Assembly (NCBI GenBank): GCA_934317215.1
Contig: CAKREH010000003.1
Span: 76,910-140,909, forward strand
Source: an uncultured Roseburia sp.
GTDB lineage: Bacteria; Bacillota; Clostridia; Lachnospirales; Lachnospiraceae
Direction of reading: 5' to 3'
DNA length: 64,000 nucleotides
Both the position numbers and the translations under genes were made by a program. The notes beneath the pieces were generated by a model. That model made no database searches. It saw nothing but the letters and a program-made list of their open reading frames with translations, and had not been told where the DNA came from. Positions 7,636 to 16,305 of the stretch are shown here, piece after piece (the stretch's first letter is position 1; every line of letters begins with the position of its first letter).

Positions 7636-8691
7636 TCATGAAACTGTTACAGCCTGTGTTGCGGTTGCAGTTACACCACATTCTGTATAAGTTACAGTTA
7701 CATTGCCGGATTCATTAATAATATCCGGTGCATATGTATAATCTGTAACAACTGCTGTTCCAGTATCGTATGTAGCGGTTACAATCATTCCGGCAGGATC
7801 AAATTTCTCGCCTTTGTTATATGCTTTCTTGGTTGGCTGTGTAGTAATTGCAATACTCTGCAATGTTGCAACAGCGTGTACGCCGATAGCATCCAGTTTC
7901 TGTGATAAGCAGAAAGCATCATATCTGATACGACCCTCTACTAACCAACCGGAAATACCTGGTACATCCTGGTGGATTTTGTATTCAACCAGTTTCATAG
8001 GTGCTACGGTTGCGATCGGGTTTGTGATGATGAAATCAACATTCGCTGGGAAATAAGATGATGGCGCTTTTACAATCGGTACGCCGTCAACCTCACCAAC
8101 AACGCCGTTGATTGCGATCTCTGTTGCCATATCACCTTTCTTGGTGAATGCTTCGTCAAGTTTAATGTTCTTATAGAAAGACGGTCTACATAAGCAAATA
8201 CGTCCTGCTGTCGGAATCTTATTGTCATCAAGCAACTCCTGCACAGACAGAAAGTTCTCATATGCATTTGTCTTTGTTGTTGCACCGGTCACGATGTTCT
8301 TTTTCTTTGCAGATGCAACCATCTTGTGGATGCGGTAAATGTCAACCTCTGGGATAACGACCTCCGCAATCTGACGTGCGAGTGCTTTTCCTGCTTCCAT
8401 GGTCATCTGTGTATCGTCGTAAGACTTGCGGTCGATAGTGAATGTAAATGATCTGTCACGGGAAAGTGTCATTTCCTGCACTTCGTTTCCAAGCTCGTCC
8501 GGCTGGCCATAACGGTTAGAACCATTTGTCTTATAGTCGTTCATTCCGACTGTTGGAATGGAATACACCTTTACCGTTTCCACACCGATGAAATCATAGT
8601 TGCTGTTTACTGCTCCGCCAGTGAGAGAGCCAAGGTTGAATCTCTCGTCTACCTGTGGGCTGTACTTTTCTGCATAATTTACTACTGCCAT
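7636..8691 (-). CDS. major capsid protein with C-terminal Ig-like domain
   Basis: 351 aa (MAVVNYAEKYSPQVDERFNL). Residues 1-270 match the HK97-like capsids of Firmicutes phages (KSYDDTQMTMEAGKALARQI, GRICLCRPSFYKNIKLDEAF, FIITNPIATVAPMKLVEYKI). Residues about 272-351 form a bacterial Ig-like (Big-type) domain starting QSIAITTQPTKKAYNKGEKF and ending in CGVTATATQAVTVS. Ig domains displayed on capsids are thought to bind mucin or other glycans weakly. No protease gene is visible, so maturation probably does not use a dedicated protease. Confidence 0.9.
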   Translation of the reverse strand: MAVVNYAEKYSPQVDERFNLGSLTGGAVNSNYDFIGVETVKVYSIPTVGMNDYKTNGSNRYGQPDELGNEVQEMTLSRDRSFTFTIDRKSYDDTQMTMEAGKALARQIAEVVIPEVDIYRIHKMVASAKKKNIVTGATTKTNAYENFLSVQELLDDNKIPTAGRICLCRPSFYKNIKLDEAFTKKGDMATEIAINGVVGEVDGVPIVKAPSSYFPANVDFIITNPIATVAPMKLVEYKIHQDVPGISGWLVEGRIRYDAFCLSQKLDAIGVHAVATLQSIAITTQPTKKAYNKGEKFDPAGMIVTATYDTGTAVVTDYTYAPDIINESGNVTVTYTECGVTATATQAVTVS

Positions 8692-8715
8692 ATTTTTACC
8701 TCTACTTTCTTAATA

Positions 8716-9303
8716 TTACGAATTGAATCCCTGTAAGAATGGATCATCTTTTCCATTACTTACCCCGGTGTTAATCTCCGGGCGGTTTTTGTACCACTCA
8801 CTTTCCTTTGCTTTTAAAATGGCTTCCTGCGCCTGTGACTGAACAAGGAAAAGTGTGTCTGTATCGCCATCAAACTGCGCTTCTGCAGCTTTCTTGGCTA
8901 ATTCCTGTGAGTAACCAAGTGTCAAGAAATTCTTTTCGAACTTGGAAACGGCACTCTCTCTACGGAGCCGGTTAAGCTCTGCATCCTTTTCCGCTTCCTT
9001 ATCAGCCTTTTCCTGTGCCAACTTTTCAGCATCACTCAAAGTGGCGTTATACTTCTTCTTCCAGTTGGAAGCATCCGTAGCAGCATCTTCCTGTGCCTTT
9101 TTCAGCTTTGCGTTCTCAATGCGCATCTGCTGTAACTGTTCTTCAAGGGTTGGCTGTGGATCATCGTTTTTCGGCTCATCTTTCGGAGCATCCTTTGGTT
9201 GCTCCGGTGTTGGTGGCTTCGGCTCGTCCTTTGGTGACTCCGGTGTTGATACCGGTTCTGCAAAATGCTGCAAATTCATTTTCAAAAGTTCTTTCTTTTC
9301 CAT
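8716..9303 (-). CDS. phage scaffold protein (DUF4355-like)
   Basis: 195 aa from ATG 9303 with AGAGGTAAC upstream. Starts MEKKELLKMNLQHFAEP, typical of the family, followed by a Pro/Glu/Lys-rich stretch (18-55), a long coiled coil (55-125) and a C-terminal amphipathic part ending DDPFLQGFNS. Scaffolds co-assemble with capsid subunits and are lost on maturation. Directly precedes the capsid gene. Confidence 0.85.
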   Translation of the reverse strand: MEKKELLKMNLQHFAEPVSTPESPKDEPKPPTPEQPKDAPKDEPKNDDPQPTLEEQLQQMRIENAKLKKAQEDAATDASNWKKKYNATLSDAEKLAQEKADKEAEKDAELNRLRRESAVSKFEKNFLTLGYSQELAKKAAEAQFDGDTDTLFLVQSQAQEAILKAKESEWYKNRPEINTGVSNGKDDPFLQGFNS

Positions 9304-9432
9304 CTTGTTACCTCTGCTTTCTGCGTTTTTTTAAGTGCGTCCCTGCACTGTTTTTGTTTGCGTTTTTATAGACATTCCCTTGTCTTGTGCGATATTAACG
9401 TCTTTCCCTAGACTATATAAATAAAAAATTCG

Positions 9433-9984
9433 CTAATCTGCGAATTTCCATTTACAACCATAAGCCGTCTTTCTATTTCCATAACAGCACTGAATAATCG
9501 ACCAGCAGCTTAATTTATTGTCCTTGCAATAACAATACACGTTCTCAAATTCTTGAATTACATTTCCATTCAAGTCCATTTTTATCAAATGTTTCATATG
9601 TCTTCTGTATTTCCTTGATGATTTTATTTTTTCCCTCTTTCTTCTTTCAGGATGTAGCATCAAGGAATACTCGACATTATACAAAGGTGTACACCATTCA
9701 AGGTTATCCACACAATTATTGAGCGGATTTTCATCTTTGTGATTGACAAATGGAAATTTTTGTGGATTGTCAATAAATGCATTCGCCACTAGTCTATGTG
9801 CTTGTTTATATTCCGAAACTCTTTTAGCGGTTAATTGATAGGACAAATATCCCTTATTATTTTTTTTCGGTGTTAAATTTTTCTCATATCCATGATTTCC
9901 GTAATTAAGGCTTTTTACGTTTCCCAAATTACTGACTTGGTATCTTCCCTCATATCCTTCAATGTCTTTCCAAATTTCTTCCAT
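9433..9984 (-). CDS. NUMOD4/HNH homing-type endonuclease
   Basis: 183 aa (MEEIWKDIEGYEGRYQVSNL). NUMOD4 at residues 1-50 (W.DI.GYEG.YQVSN.G.VKSL), HNH core around 80-110 (VNHKDENPLNNCVDNLEWCT) and a NUMOD1-like C-terminal segment (EFENVYCYCKDNKLS...CCYGNRKTAYGCKWKFA). Free-standing phage HNH endonucleases are mobile genes that invade and may also assist packaging. It sits between portal and scaffold, where related phages often carry a minor head (gp7/MuF) gene; no such gene is seen here. Confidence 0.85.
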   Translation of the reverse strand: MEEIWKDIEGYEGRYQVSNLGNVKSLNYGNHGYEKNLTPKKNNKGYLSYQLTAKRVSEYKQAHRLVANAFIDNPQKFPFVNHKDENPLNNCVDNLEWCTPLYNVEYSLMLHPERRKREKIKSSRKYRRHMKHLIKMDLNGNVIQEFENVYCYCKDNKLSCWSIIQCCYGNRKTAYGCKWKFAD

Positions 9985-10019
9985 ACATTACCGCCTTTTT
10001 GTAATCTGCCTTATTGAAA

Positions 10020-10076
10020 ATGCCAAGGAAACATCTAAGGCTTGATGCTTTCGCCCCGTCGGGCTATCCTTGGCAT
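10020..10076 (-). ncRNA. three-way-junction RNA upstream of the HNH gene
   Basis: A perfect 10-bp outer stem (ATGCCAAGGA / TCCTTGGCAT) encloses two hairpins: GCCC-GACG-GGGC and CATC-AAGCCTTA-GATG joined by GAAAG. The element occupies the gap between portal stop and HNH start (36 nt before the ATG). Could be a terminator-like block, a translational control element or a relic of a mobile intron. I do not match it to a known class. Confidence 0.45.
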
Positions 10077-10081
10077 ATTAT

Positions 10082-11671
10082 TTACAAATCTTTTAACGGA
10101 CTGTTTCCTGTCTGGTCGGATGAATCCGACATAATCCGCTTGGAATCCGGATTAACAGTTTCTTTCAAAACTTTATCTGCATTTTGTTGCTGATTGCTTT
10201 TTAGACTTCCGCTTTCTCTCATTTTCTTTTGATATTCGAGAATCTGTGGCGCAGAATCCTCGACAGCTTCGGCAAGATTACTGAACAGGTCAACAGTCTC
10301 CATTGCAATTCTTGGGTGTACTTGATTTTGAATCATAGTAGCCAACGAATTAACCTTTGTTGCCATATCGAACGTTTTCTGACGGATTGGTCGAATCTCA
10401 ATATCACTATTCTTTAATTCCAGAAGCGGGCTTTCCGGGTCTGTATCCGGAGATTTCTTAATTGCAATCAATGCAAGACGGTTTCTCTCTTTGTAACCTC
10501 TCTTGATGATTGCCGCCTGTTTGCAAGCCACAGCTTCGGTTGTAGTCCATCCACTTGACAGGCTTGTTGCTCCGGTCGTAGAGCCGCCACTCTGCTCTGT
10601 TTGCTTTGGTGTGAACGTTCTTTCCAAAATACCGTCATGCTTAGCTTGGATATTGGCAAGAACGCCGGTATAGTCGTAATTAAGTACCAGTCCCTTAATA
10701 TTTGGTTGTTTGCCGTTTCCGTTGGTCTTTGTTAAAATCCACTGCCCAGCCTGCGGTCCCTTTACTTCCCCGTTATCATCAGTATCTAATTCAATGTCAT
10801 TGCCCCACCAGTTCGCCTGTGTGGTCTGCGACACATCATTACACAGATCGGATTCAAGGATATTTAAGGCATTCAGTTCATCAAGCTGACGCTCGAATGC
10901 ACCGGTCCGGTCTGTAGAACGTTCAAACTCAACGATATTTACTCTGCCGAACGGATTTACCTGTACGCCGTCCTTACCCTCTGTTATTTTCTTTCCCTCG
11001 CGGGTTTTTGTTCCGTGAACAAATTCAACCATGTCGCTGATTTCATATATCGCATCATCCGTAACACAAGTGAAAATCTTTGAACCGTTCTCATCCTCTG
11101 AATACGACACGCCCATTACAGGTCGCTCATACGCATCAGAAGAATAAACAACAAATGAATACAGGGGATTCAGCGTCACAAGATCAAACACCGCATCTTC
11201 ATCATCCGGGTTGCGCTTAATGTCAATAAGCTGGCAGCATACGCCGCACACTTCCAGATAATAGGCAAGCAACTGATCCTTGCTTTCCATGTCCTCTGCA
11301 TCGTACATTTCATTCAAAAGAGTGATCGCAGAATCACTATCTGTCGGGTTGCTACCTTTTGGGTGCTTGTCCGACTTCTGCACAAATGCCATGTGATTTC
11401 CCCAGAAATAGCCAAGCCAAAATTCTGTAATTTGATGCGCAAGGTTGGAAATCGACTTAATATCAATATCCTTACGGACATTCTTCTCGCGCATAAGTGG
11501 TTGATCGCCTTTTTCAAAATTGATAAGGTTGCGGATCTGCGTGCGATTCAGCTCATGTTTTGTCATGGCAGTAGAAAGAACCTGGATAACATTGTTCCTT
11601 GTGATTTCTTTCACATCCGTATAGATTTTGATTCTTCCACGATATTCAATGTTACGTTCTTTTTCGCTCAC
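10082..11671 (-). CDS. portal protein (SPP1 gp6-like)
   Basis: 529 aa (MSEKERNIEYRGRIKIYTDV). Typical portal pattern for SPP1-type phages: IKSISNLAHQITEFWLGYFW near residues 75-95, LNPLYSFVVYSSDAYERPV, the HDGILERTFTPKQTEQSGGS stretch and a long C-terminal helix ending in a polar tail. Forms the dodecameric DNA channel at one capsid vertex and docks the terminase. Lies after a small zinc-ribbon gene. Confidence 0.9.
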   Translation of the reverse strand: MSEKERNIEYRGRIKIYTDVKEITRNNVIQVLSTAMTKHELNRTQIRNLINFEKGDQPLMREKNVRKDIDIKSISNLAHQITEFWLGYFWGNHMAFVQKSDKHPKGSNPTDSDSAITLLNEMYDAEDMESKDQLLAYYLEVCGVCCQLIDIKRNPDDEDAVFDLVTLNPLYSFVVYSSDAYERPVMGVSYSEDENGSKIFTCVTDDAIYEISDMVEFVHGTKTREGKKITEGKDGVQVNPFGRVNIVEFERSTDRTGAFERQLDELNALNILESDLCNDVSQTTQANWWGNDIELDTDDNGEVKGPQAGQWILTKTNGNGKQPNIKGLVLNYDYTGVLANIQAKHDGILERTFTPKQTEQSGGSTTGATSLSSGWTTTEAVACKQAAIIKRGYKERNRLALIAIKKSPDTDPESPLLELKNSDIEIRPIRQKTFDMATKVNSLATMIQNQVHPRIAMETVDLFSNLAEAVEDSAPQILEYQKKMRESGSLKSNQQQNADKVLKETVNPDSKRIMSDSSDQTGNSPLKDL

Positions 11672-11692
11672 GCTGACTCACTTCCTTCACTG

Positions 11693-11890
11693 TCAATATA
11701 TCCTGCATCCAGATGCCGTTCTGCGCTCCGGTGATTCAATCTTCTCAATCTCAACCGAACGGAAACGATATTTGTAAAATTCTTTGCATATCGGGCATTT
11801 GAAAATCTGATCTCCCATGCCTGCCGGGATCTCGATTTTCTTTCCGCATCTGCGACAATTCCAATAAATACGTTCTGGTTCCATACGCAT
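11693..11890 (-). CDS. small zinc-ribbon protein
   Basis: 65 aa (ATG 11890, or second Met at 11884). Two CxxC knuckles: CRRCGK (residues about 12-17) and CPICKE (32-37), then a basic tail. Possibly a Com-like translational regulator or a nucleic-acid-binding accessory protein. It precedes the portal gene by 21 bases. Confidence 0.55.
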   Translation of the reverse strand: MRMEPERIYWNCRRCGKKIEIPAGMGDQIFKCPICKEFYKYRFRSVEIEKIESPERRTASGCRIY

Positions 11891-11901
11891 TTCTCCGCAC
11901 T

Positions 11902-11933
11902 AAAAAACCACCGCCGGATTTCTCCAACGGTGG
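11902..11933 (-). terminator. intrinsic terminator after the RinA-like gene
   Basis: Minus strand: CCACCG ... CGGTGG hairpin (11908-11933) followed directly by TTTTTT. Separates the regulator/terminase transcript from the zinc-ribbon/portal operon. Confidence 0.75.
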
Positions 11934-11995
11934 CTTACTTTTCATTTTTCGATGATATAATAATATCATGAAAGTATGTCCTTTTTTTCCGCATT

Positions 11996-12403
11996 TCACA
12001 TTGCTTTATTTTGGTCAAGCAGATAAAAGAAGAATCTGCGCATCTCATAAAATGCCGATTTTCCAATTGGCATACCCTCACAGGCGATCAGATATGTAAC
12101 AGGAATCTCATAACATACAGACTTGATAATATATTGGCTCAAATCCTCTCCTGCCTGTTCTGCCGTTTCTTCAATCAACCGGCATTTTTCTTCCAATCCT
12201 GTTCGCTTAATTGCCAAATTTCCGGTAGCATCTGAATTGCTGTGATAAATTGGCATGTCCGTTATTTCAAGGCTTTTGACGGTATCATTATTGTATTTCA
12301 ACTGATTTTTCCATTCCGGATATTGCTCACAAAATCCACAAAGTTCTTTATATCGCTTACCAGAAATCCCATATTTTTCAAGATTCAACTGTCTTTTATT
12401 CAC
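11996..12403 (-). CDS. RinA/ArpU-like late transcriptional regulator
   Basis: 135 aa (MNKRQLNLEKYGISGKRYKE). Pattern KELCGFCEQYPEWKNQL, then LIEETAEQAGEDLSQYIIKSV and the C-terminal IGKSAFYEMRRFFFYLLDQN resembles RinA/ArpU-type phage activators, which switch on packaging and structural genes. These usually precede the terminase; here the gene lies between TerL and portal, 12 bases after TerL, and is followed by a terminator. Confidence 0.65.
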   Translation of the reverse strand: MNKRQLNLEKYGISGKRYKELCGFCEQYPEWKNQLKYNNDTVKSLEITDMPIYHSNSDATGNLAIKRTGLEEKCRLIEETAEQAGEDLSQYIIKSVCYEIPVTYLIACEGMPIGKSAFYEMRRFFFYLLDQNKAM

Positions 12404-12415
12404 TCTATTACTCCT

Positions 12416-14071
12416 CTATCCCATTGGACTATCAATAACTGTTGTTTTTACCCCACCAACGTTTTCAATTACCATCGCCAACTGTGTTAATCCGTCGGCC
12501 GCGTCATCGTGTTCGTTGCTTCCAATTTGAACAAACATAATTAGTTCGTCCATTGCATCACTATACTCTTTTGATTGCTTTTCATCTTCCAAAAATACAA
12601 AATGTTGAATTATGTACCCCGAATACGCAATGATTTTTGAAAGTTTCTCCATGTTGCCAGGTGCTTTTTTATCTGTACAACTGCATTTATAGCCATACTC
12701 TTCCAATTTCTCATCAACATACTTACGGTACATATCGCCGCCATTATTTGCTTCAAAACAAATCTGTCGTATCTCTTCTCCCATAAGTTTTCCAATGACT
12801 AACGGCAGAGTAACTTCTTTCTTCCCTTTATTGAAAATCCAATCCGTAATGTACACATCTCCATTCGGGTATTCATATCCAATCGGCATTGAAAGGCTAT
12901 CACCGCCGCCCCACGCCACATCACACGCTGATATAGCACGGTGATCTCCTTCCGGCAAAATTCCGTTGTAATGTCGCAGATCATCTTCTGGATAAAGCAA
13001 TCCTTCTCGAACAAATGGTTTCTGCTGATACTTTGCTTCCCATTCGTTTTTATCAAGTCGCTTTTTAAGCCTTTTATAATATCTGGTTGAAAATCCTTTT
13101 ACCGGATAGTCAAAATTGGATTCGCCTTTTTCATTAAGTGCCGGAATTTTTCTAAAACGATACAATGGATCATTTTTGTTTTCTGCTTCAACTCTTCCTA
13201 ATGGGTCTAGTACATTCCATCTGGTGCCAACCATCAATTCCTTAGATCCATCGTTTTTACGGTCGACAAGAATGTTTAAGTAGTCTTGGTAACGACTTTC
13301 CAATCGTCTAGGACTTAATGATTCCTTTCGATCACGAACAAGGTCGTCCACATACAAATACCCATCTTCGGAAATATCAACTTCTCCGGTCCATGTACCG
13401 TCAATACCTCTACAAGTCAGTGTTGCGAATCTGTCTGGCGTATTGTAATTAACCTCGTTCTTATCTGAATGTTGGGATTCCTTTTGAACATCGGGGAAAA
13501 TCTCTGAAAACGTGTATTCACTTGATGTTGTCAAATTAAGTATTTCTGTATAGAATCCATCTGCAAGCAAGCCGGAATGTCCGGCCATAGCGTTGTGGCT
13601 ATCCGGCCTCTTACCGATTATCCATGCATAAAAGAAAATACATATAGTTGACTTGCCAACTCGCGGTGGCATAGACAATCCGTAAAATTCTATCTTTCCA
13701 TCTTCCAAATCCTGCAGATCGTCAACAACAACCTTTAATGCTTTCTTCCTGTTCTCATAGAATTTCTTCCTTTGAGGTCTGTTCTTCTCCATGTAAAACA
13801 GGAATGATTCAAAATGGTACGGTGCTTCCGCTTTCATGGTTTTCCAGTACAGATCGTCCATCTGCACGACTTCAACGTCACAGTTAATCGCTATCTGGCA
13901 GCATTCCTTGATGTACGAAGTGACTTTTAGCGCCCATTCCGCGTCATTTTCCTTTTCAAATGCTATCTTTGCCACATCTAACAAGTCGTACAATGGTTGA
14001 TAACTGATATTGTTTTTCGCTATGTAATTTTTTATATTATCAGCGGTTCCCCGCGTCTGTTCTGAAACCAA
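12416..14071 (-). CDS. terL: terminase large subunit
   Basis: About 551 aa. Start probably the TTG at 14071 (MVSEQTRGTADNIKNYIAKN), which has GGAGG ten bases upstream; the frame is open slightly further. Walker A PPRVGKST at about residue 138, Walker B-like DGYLYVDDLVRD, and C-terminal RNase H-like nuclease with AISACDVAWGGGD and DDAADGLTQL acidic residues. Motor and headful/cos nuclease for DNA packaging. No clear small terminase gene sits next to it; the HTH protein at 21.7-22.3 kb is a distant possibility. Confidence 0.9.
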   Translation of the reverse strand: MVSEQTRGTADNIKNYIAKNNISYQPLYDLLDVAKIAFEKENDAEWALKVTSYIKECCQIAINCDVEVVQMDDLYWKTMKAEAPYHFESFLFYMEKNRPQRKKFYENRKKALKVVVDDLQDLEDGKIEFYGLSMPPRVGKSTICIFFYAWIIGKRPDSHNAMAGHSGLLADGFYTEILNLTTSSEYTFSEIFPDVQKESQHSDKNEVNYNTPDRFATLTCRGIDGTWTGEVDISEDGYLYVDDLVRDRKESLSPRRLESRYQDYLNILVDRKNDGSKELMVGTRWNVLDPLGRVEAENKNDPLYRFRKIPALNEKGESNFDYPVKGFSTRYYKRLKKRLDKNEWEAKYQQKPFVREGLLYPEDDLRHYNGILPEGDHRAISACDVAWGGGDSLSMPIGYEYPNGDVYITDWIFNKGKKEVTLPLVIGKLMGEEIRQICFEANNGGDMYRKYVDEKLEEYGYKCSCTDKKAPGNMEKLSKIIAYSGYIIQHFVFLEDEKQSKEYSDAMDELIMFVQIGSNEHDDAADGLTQLAMVIENVGGVKTTVIDSPMG

Positions 14072-14120
14072 AAAAAGAGAGCCTCCTTTCCTCAAACTTT
14101 GGAAATTTGGCTCTCTCTAC

Positions 14121-14522
14121 GTGTGCTATCGGCACTCGCAACTGGTGCTCTGAAATCTATTTAATTCGAATAAAAATGTCAACCTATTATGGTTAGTGAT
14201 TATAATCTGCATTGTTAATAGTTATCAATGCTTTTTCCAGCTCCTTTGCCTCTTCTTGCCGACCATCATTGCAAAGCCGCTCTATTTTTGCTCTTATGAT
14301 AATCCCGACTGTTTTAAAAGCATTCTCTATCTCTTTCCCGGCTGTCGCTGAAAAAACATTCTCTGATGTATTAATCTTCTGAGTAAATTCTCTATCCATG
14401 CCTACGCACCTCCCTGATATGAGAATACTATACCATTAACCATATTCAGTTTTCAATGCTCTTTTGCTCTGCATATGTGCCGTTTGGCACTCTGCAACTG
14501 GTGCTCTGAAAATATTTAATTC
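14121..14522 (-). repeat. two copies of a ~45-bp intergenic repeat (14121-14168 and 14477-14522)
   Basis: Both copies share CAACTGGTGCTCTGAAA followed by TATTTAATTC and a GTGC...GGCAC inverted element. Each lies just after the stop codon of a minus-strand gene or before the next one, flanking the small 14193-14399 gene. Could be a duplicated processing, regulatory or recombination junction. Confidence 0.55.
14193..14399 (-). CDS. small phage protein, unknown
   Basis: 68 aa (MDREFTQKINTSENVFSATA). Wholly helical, basic/acidic mixed, no recognised motif. Bracketed by the two copies of a 45-bp repeat. Clear AGGGAGGTGCG Shine-Dalgarno region upstream. Confidence 0.55.
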   Translation of the reverse strand: MDREFTQKINTSENVFSATAGKEIENAFKTVGIIIRAKIERLCNDGRQEEAKELEKALITINNADYNH

Positions 14523-14872
14523 AGTTCTGTTATTCTATATCTCACTGTGCCGTCATCGTAGTTTTTTGTTTCAAGCATACCGTCAGCACATTCTCCTACT
14601 TTATCTGCATATTTAACGTATGTATCACTTCCATCTATGACATAATCAACATTATCATATTCAACTGTAATTTCATACACTGCCGGATATGAAATCAGCT
14701 CTATTGTCTTTCCATCAGACACCGGGATCATATACGCTCCCCTGTAATATTCATCTACAATTTTTACTTCCACTGTAGAATACTGCGTATCAATGCACTT
14801 CGCACAGCCGGATAAAGAAAATATCATCAACGCCACTGCTAAAATAGCACCCATTTTACTTTTCACGCTCAT
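14516..14872 (-). CDS. phage-encoded lipoprotein
   Basis: 118 aa. N-terminal signal: MSVKSKMGAILAVALMIFSL then SGCAK, a lipobox (LSGC) with Cys about residue 23. The mature part is beta-rich and acidic. Expected to be anchored on the outer face of the membrane. Prophage lipoproteins are often superinfection-exclusion or surface-modifying proteins; that role here is inference only. Confidence 0.7.
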   Translation of the reverse strand: MSVKSKMGAILAVALMIFSLSGCAKCIDTQYSTVEVKIVDEYYRGAYMIPVSDGKTIELISYPAVYEITVEYDNVDYVIDGSDTYVKYADKVGECADGMLETKNYDDGTVRYRITELN

Positions 14873-14902
14873 TTCACCCCGATTCTATTGATTTTCTGAT
14901 AT

Positions 14903-15217
14903 TTACATATCTCCGGCGTTCAAATCGTCAACTGCAATAGCCGCAATATGAATATCTCCAGCAATTCTGCGAAGTGATTCATTCACATCGTCAATAAAAA
15001 AGCATTTAATCTTGTTTTTATCATAATTGCCACTTACAAAATCAGTAAACGTAATTGCAATTATATCATTTTCCGTGAATCCTGCATCTATTACTGCATT
15101 ATGCACAATTTTAATGCGTTCTTCATCCGCGCATACAATACAGCCGCCAAGCAGTAAACATGCATTGACCAACTGCGTTGTTTTTCCTGTTCTCGGTTTC
15201 TGATAAATTGTTCTCAT
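14903..15217 (-). CDS. small P-loop protein
   Basis: 104 aa (MRTIYQKPRTGKTTQLVNAC). Walker A KPRTGKTT at residues 7-14 and a Walker B-like KCFFIDDV near 71-78, with no helicase core or lid beyond. Reminiscent of truncated helicase/ATPase modules found in phages. Overlaps nothing; 5 bases separate it from the Com-like gene upstream. Confidence 0.6.
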   Translation of the reverse strand: MRTIYQKPRTGKTTQLVNACLLLGGCIVCADEERIKIVHNAVIDAGFTENDIIAITFTDFVSGNYDKNKIKCFFIDDVNESLRRIAGDIHIAAIAVDDLNAGDM

Positions 15218-15222
15218 GAATT

Positions 15223-15405
15223 TTAACCTCCAATTCTATTGATTTTCCCGCATTTCGGGCATTTAATTTCAGCCTGTCCGTTGAATTTACCTAAAAGACG
15301 GTTACAAAAAATGCAACGTTCATCTTTTAATCTTTCAATCGGTTCCTGCATATATCTTACAGAGGGGTCACGTCTAATTCCCTCAATTACTTTGCTCATG
15401 CTCAT
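15223..15405 (-). CDS. Com-like zinc-finger protein
   Basis: 60 aa (ATG 15405). C-terminal zinc ribbon CIFCNRLLGKFNGQAEIKCP followed by KCGK matches the Mu Com-type fold (CxxCxxLLxK...EIKCPKCG), small RNA-binding regulators of phage translation. Here no mom gene is visible. Confidence 0.75.
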   Translation of the reverse strand: MSMSKVIEGIRRDPSVRYMQEPIERLKDERCIFCNRLLGKFNGQAEIKCPKCGKINRIGG

Positions 15406-15420
15406 TTTTCAATACTCCTA

Positions 15421-15729
15421 TCAAATCATGCATTTGATAGGAGTTTTTAAATATTCAACGAACAGTGTCCAAGCCTGTTCGCATGTTAAATCGCCAACAG
15501 GATTTTGAACATAGTATTCTTGGAAATATTCCCAGGCCTTTTCTTTTTCATCTTCGGAATATGAATCCAATTTAGAAACTCCAGATTTCTTTTTGAAAAA
15601 TTCGCACTCATGTTCACTGTCAGCAAATCCAGCACCAGGAATCCATTTTTCCGGATGGTTGCACATTTCAGCCGTCCCTACAACTTCGTTTCTATCAAAT
15701 CCAAGGTAAGCACAATCATGACACGTCAT
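15421..15729 (-). CDS. Cys-rich small phage protein
   Basis: Start chosen at ATG 15729 (MTCHDCAYLGFDRNEVVGTA), which overlaps the upstream stop as ATGA. 102 aa. CHDC, C/H pair MCNHPEKW and HECEFF could bind zinc in the first 50 residues; the rest is helical (YSEDEKEKAWEYFQEYY). Function unknown. Confidence 0.6.
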   Translation of the reverse strand: MTCHDCAYLGFDRNEVVGTAEMCNHPEKWIPGAGFADSEHECEFFKKKSGVSKLDSYSEDEKEKAWEYFQEYYVQNPVGDLTCEQAWTLFVEYLKTPIKCMI

Positions 15730-15953
15730 TCTTCCACCAACTTCCTGCCGCACATCGGGCAAAATATGATATCAAAGTAGCCTGCTGCCTTACATCCTTT
15801 ATAAATTATGATGCCTGGCACTTTATCGCCGGTATTCTTCATAATCTGCGCATCTGTTAAATCCGTTTCATTGGCGCACTTTTTGATAGGAATATCAGCA
15901 CCGAATATTCTGTTATCACTATAGTTCTTACAAAAATCACACATTTTCAACAC
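15726..15953 (-). CDS. small zinc-finger phage protein
   Basis: 75 aa (MLKMCDFCKNYSDNRIFGAD). CDFC and CPMCGRKL form a probable zinc ribbon; the family is common in Lachnospiraceae phages. Coupled to the next gene by a 4-base ATGA overlap and overlaps the upstream gene by 7 bases. Confidence 0.6.
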   Translation of the reverse strand: MLKMCDFCKNYSDNRIFGADIPIKKCANETDLTDAQIMKNTGDKVPGIIIYKGCKAAGYFDIIFCPMCGRKLVEE

Positions 15954-16303
15954 TTATCCCTGCATCTGTGATAAAAAACTTTTCTTCTTACATTCGCTTC
16001 ATATGCTCTTCCAAGTGACCGAACAAACAGATATTTCTTTTTCTCACAATCCATATAATCCAAGGAATTCATATATGGCTCCAATTCGTTTGAAAGCTGT
16101 TCCACAAAATCCTTGATATGCTTGAATGCCTTAATTGCCTGTTCTTGTATAAACAAAACTATTGCTTTCCATGTATCAATTACTTTTACGGCATACACAA
16201 GAATCATTTCGCCTAATTTTCGATACCATAATTTGAACTCGACAACCATATATCCTTGCGATTCAATAATCTTTTTCTGTTCTTCTGACACATTAAGAAC
16301 CAT
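15947..16303 (-). CDS. hypothetical phage protein
   Basis: 118 aa (MVLNVSEEQKKIIESQGYMV). Helical, basic C-terminus (YLFVRSLGRAYEANVRRKVF). MVVEFKLWYRKLGEMILVYA has amphipathic/hydrophobic character. No family recognised. Part of the tightly packed 15.2-16.9 kb block. Confidence 0.55.
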   Translation of the reverse strand: MVLNVSEEQKKIIESQGYMVVEFKLWYRKLGEMILVYAVKVIDTWKAIVLFIQEQAIKAFKHIKDFVEQLSNELEPYMNSLDYMDCEKKKYLFVRSLGRAYEANVRRKVFYHRCRDKC

Positions 16304-16305
16304 GC

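Noticed and set aside
10020..10076. Group I intron or hammerhead before the HNH gene
   Set aside because: No CUGANGA core and far too short for an intron; left as an unclassified structured RNA.
11751..11999. 82-aa ORF overlapping the zinc-ribbon gene
   Set aside because: Shadow frame crossing a terminator; the zinc-ribbon frame has clear CxxC motifs.
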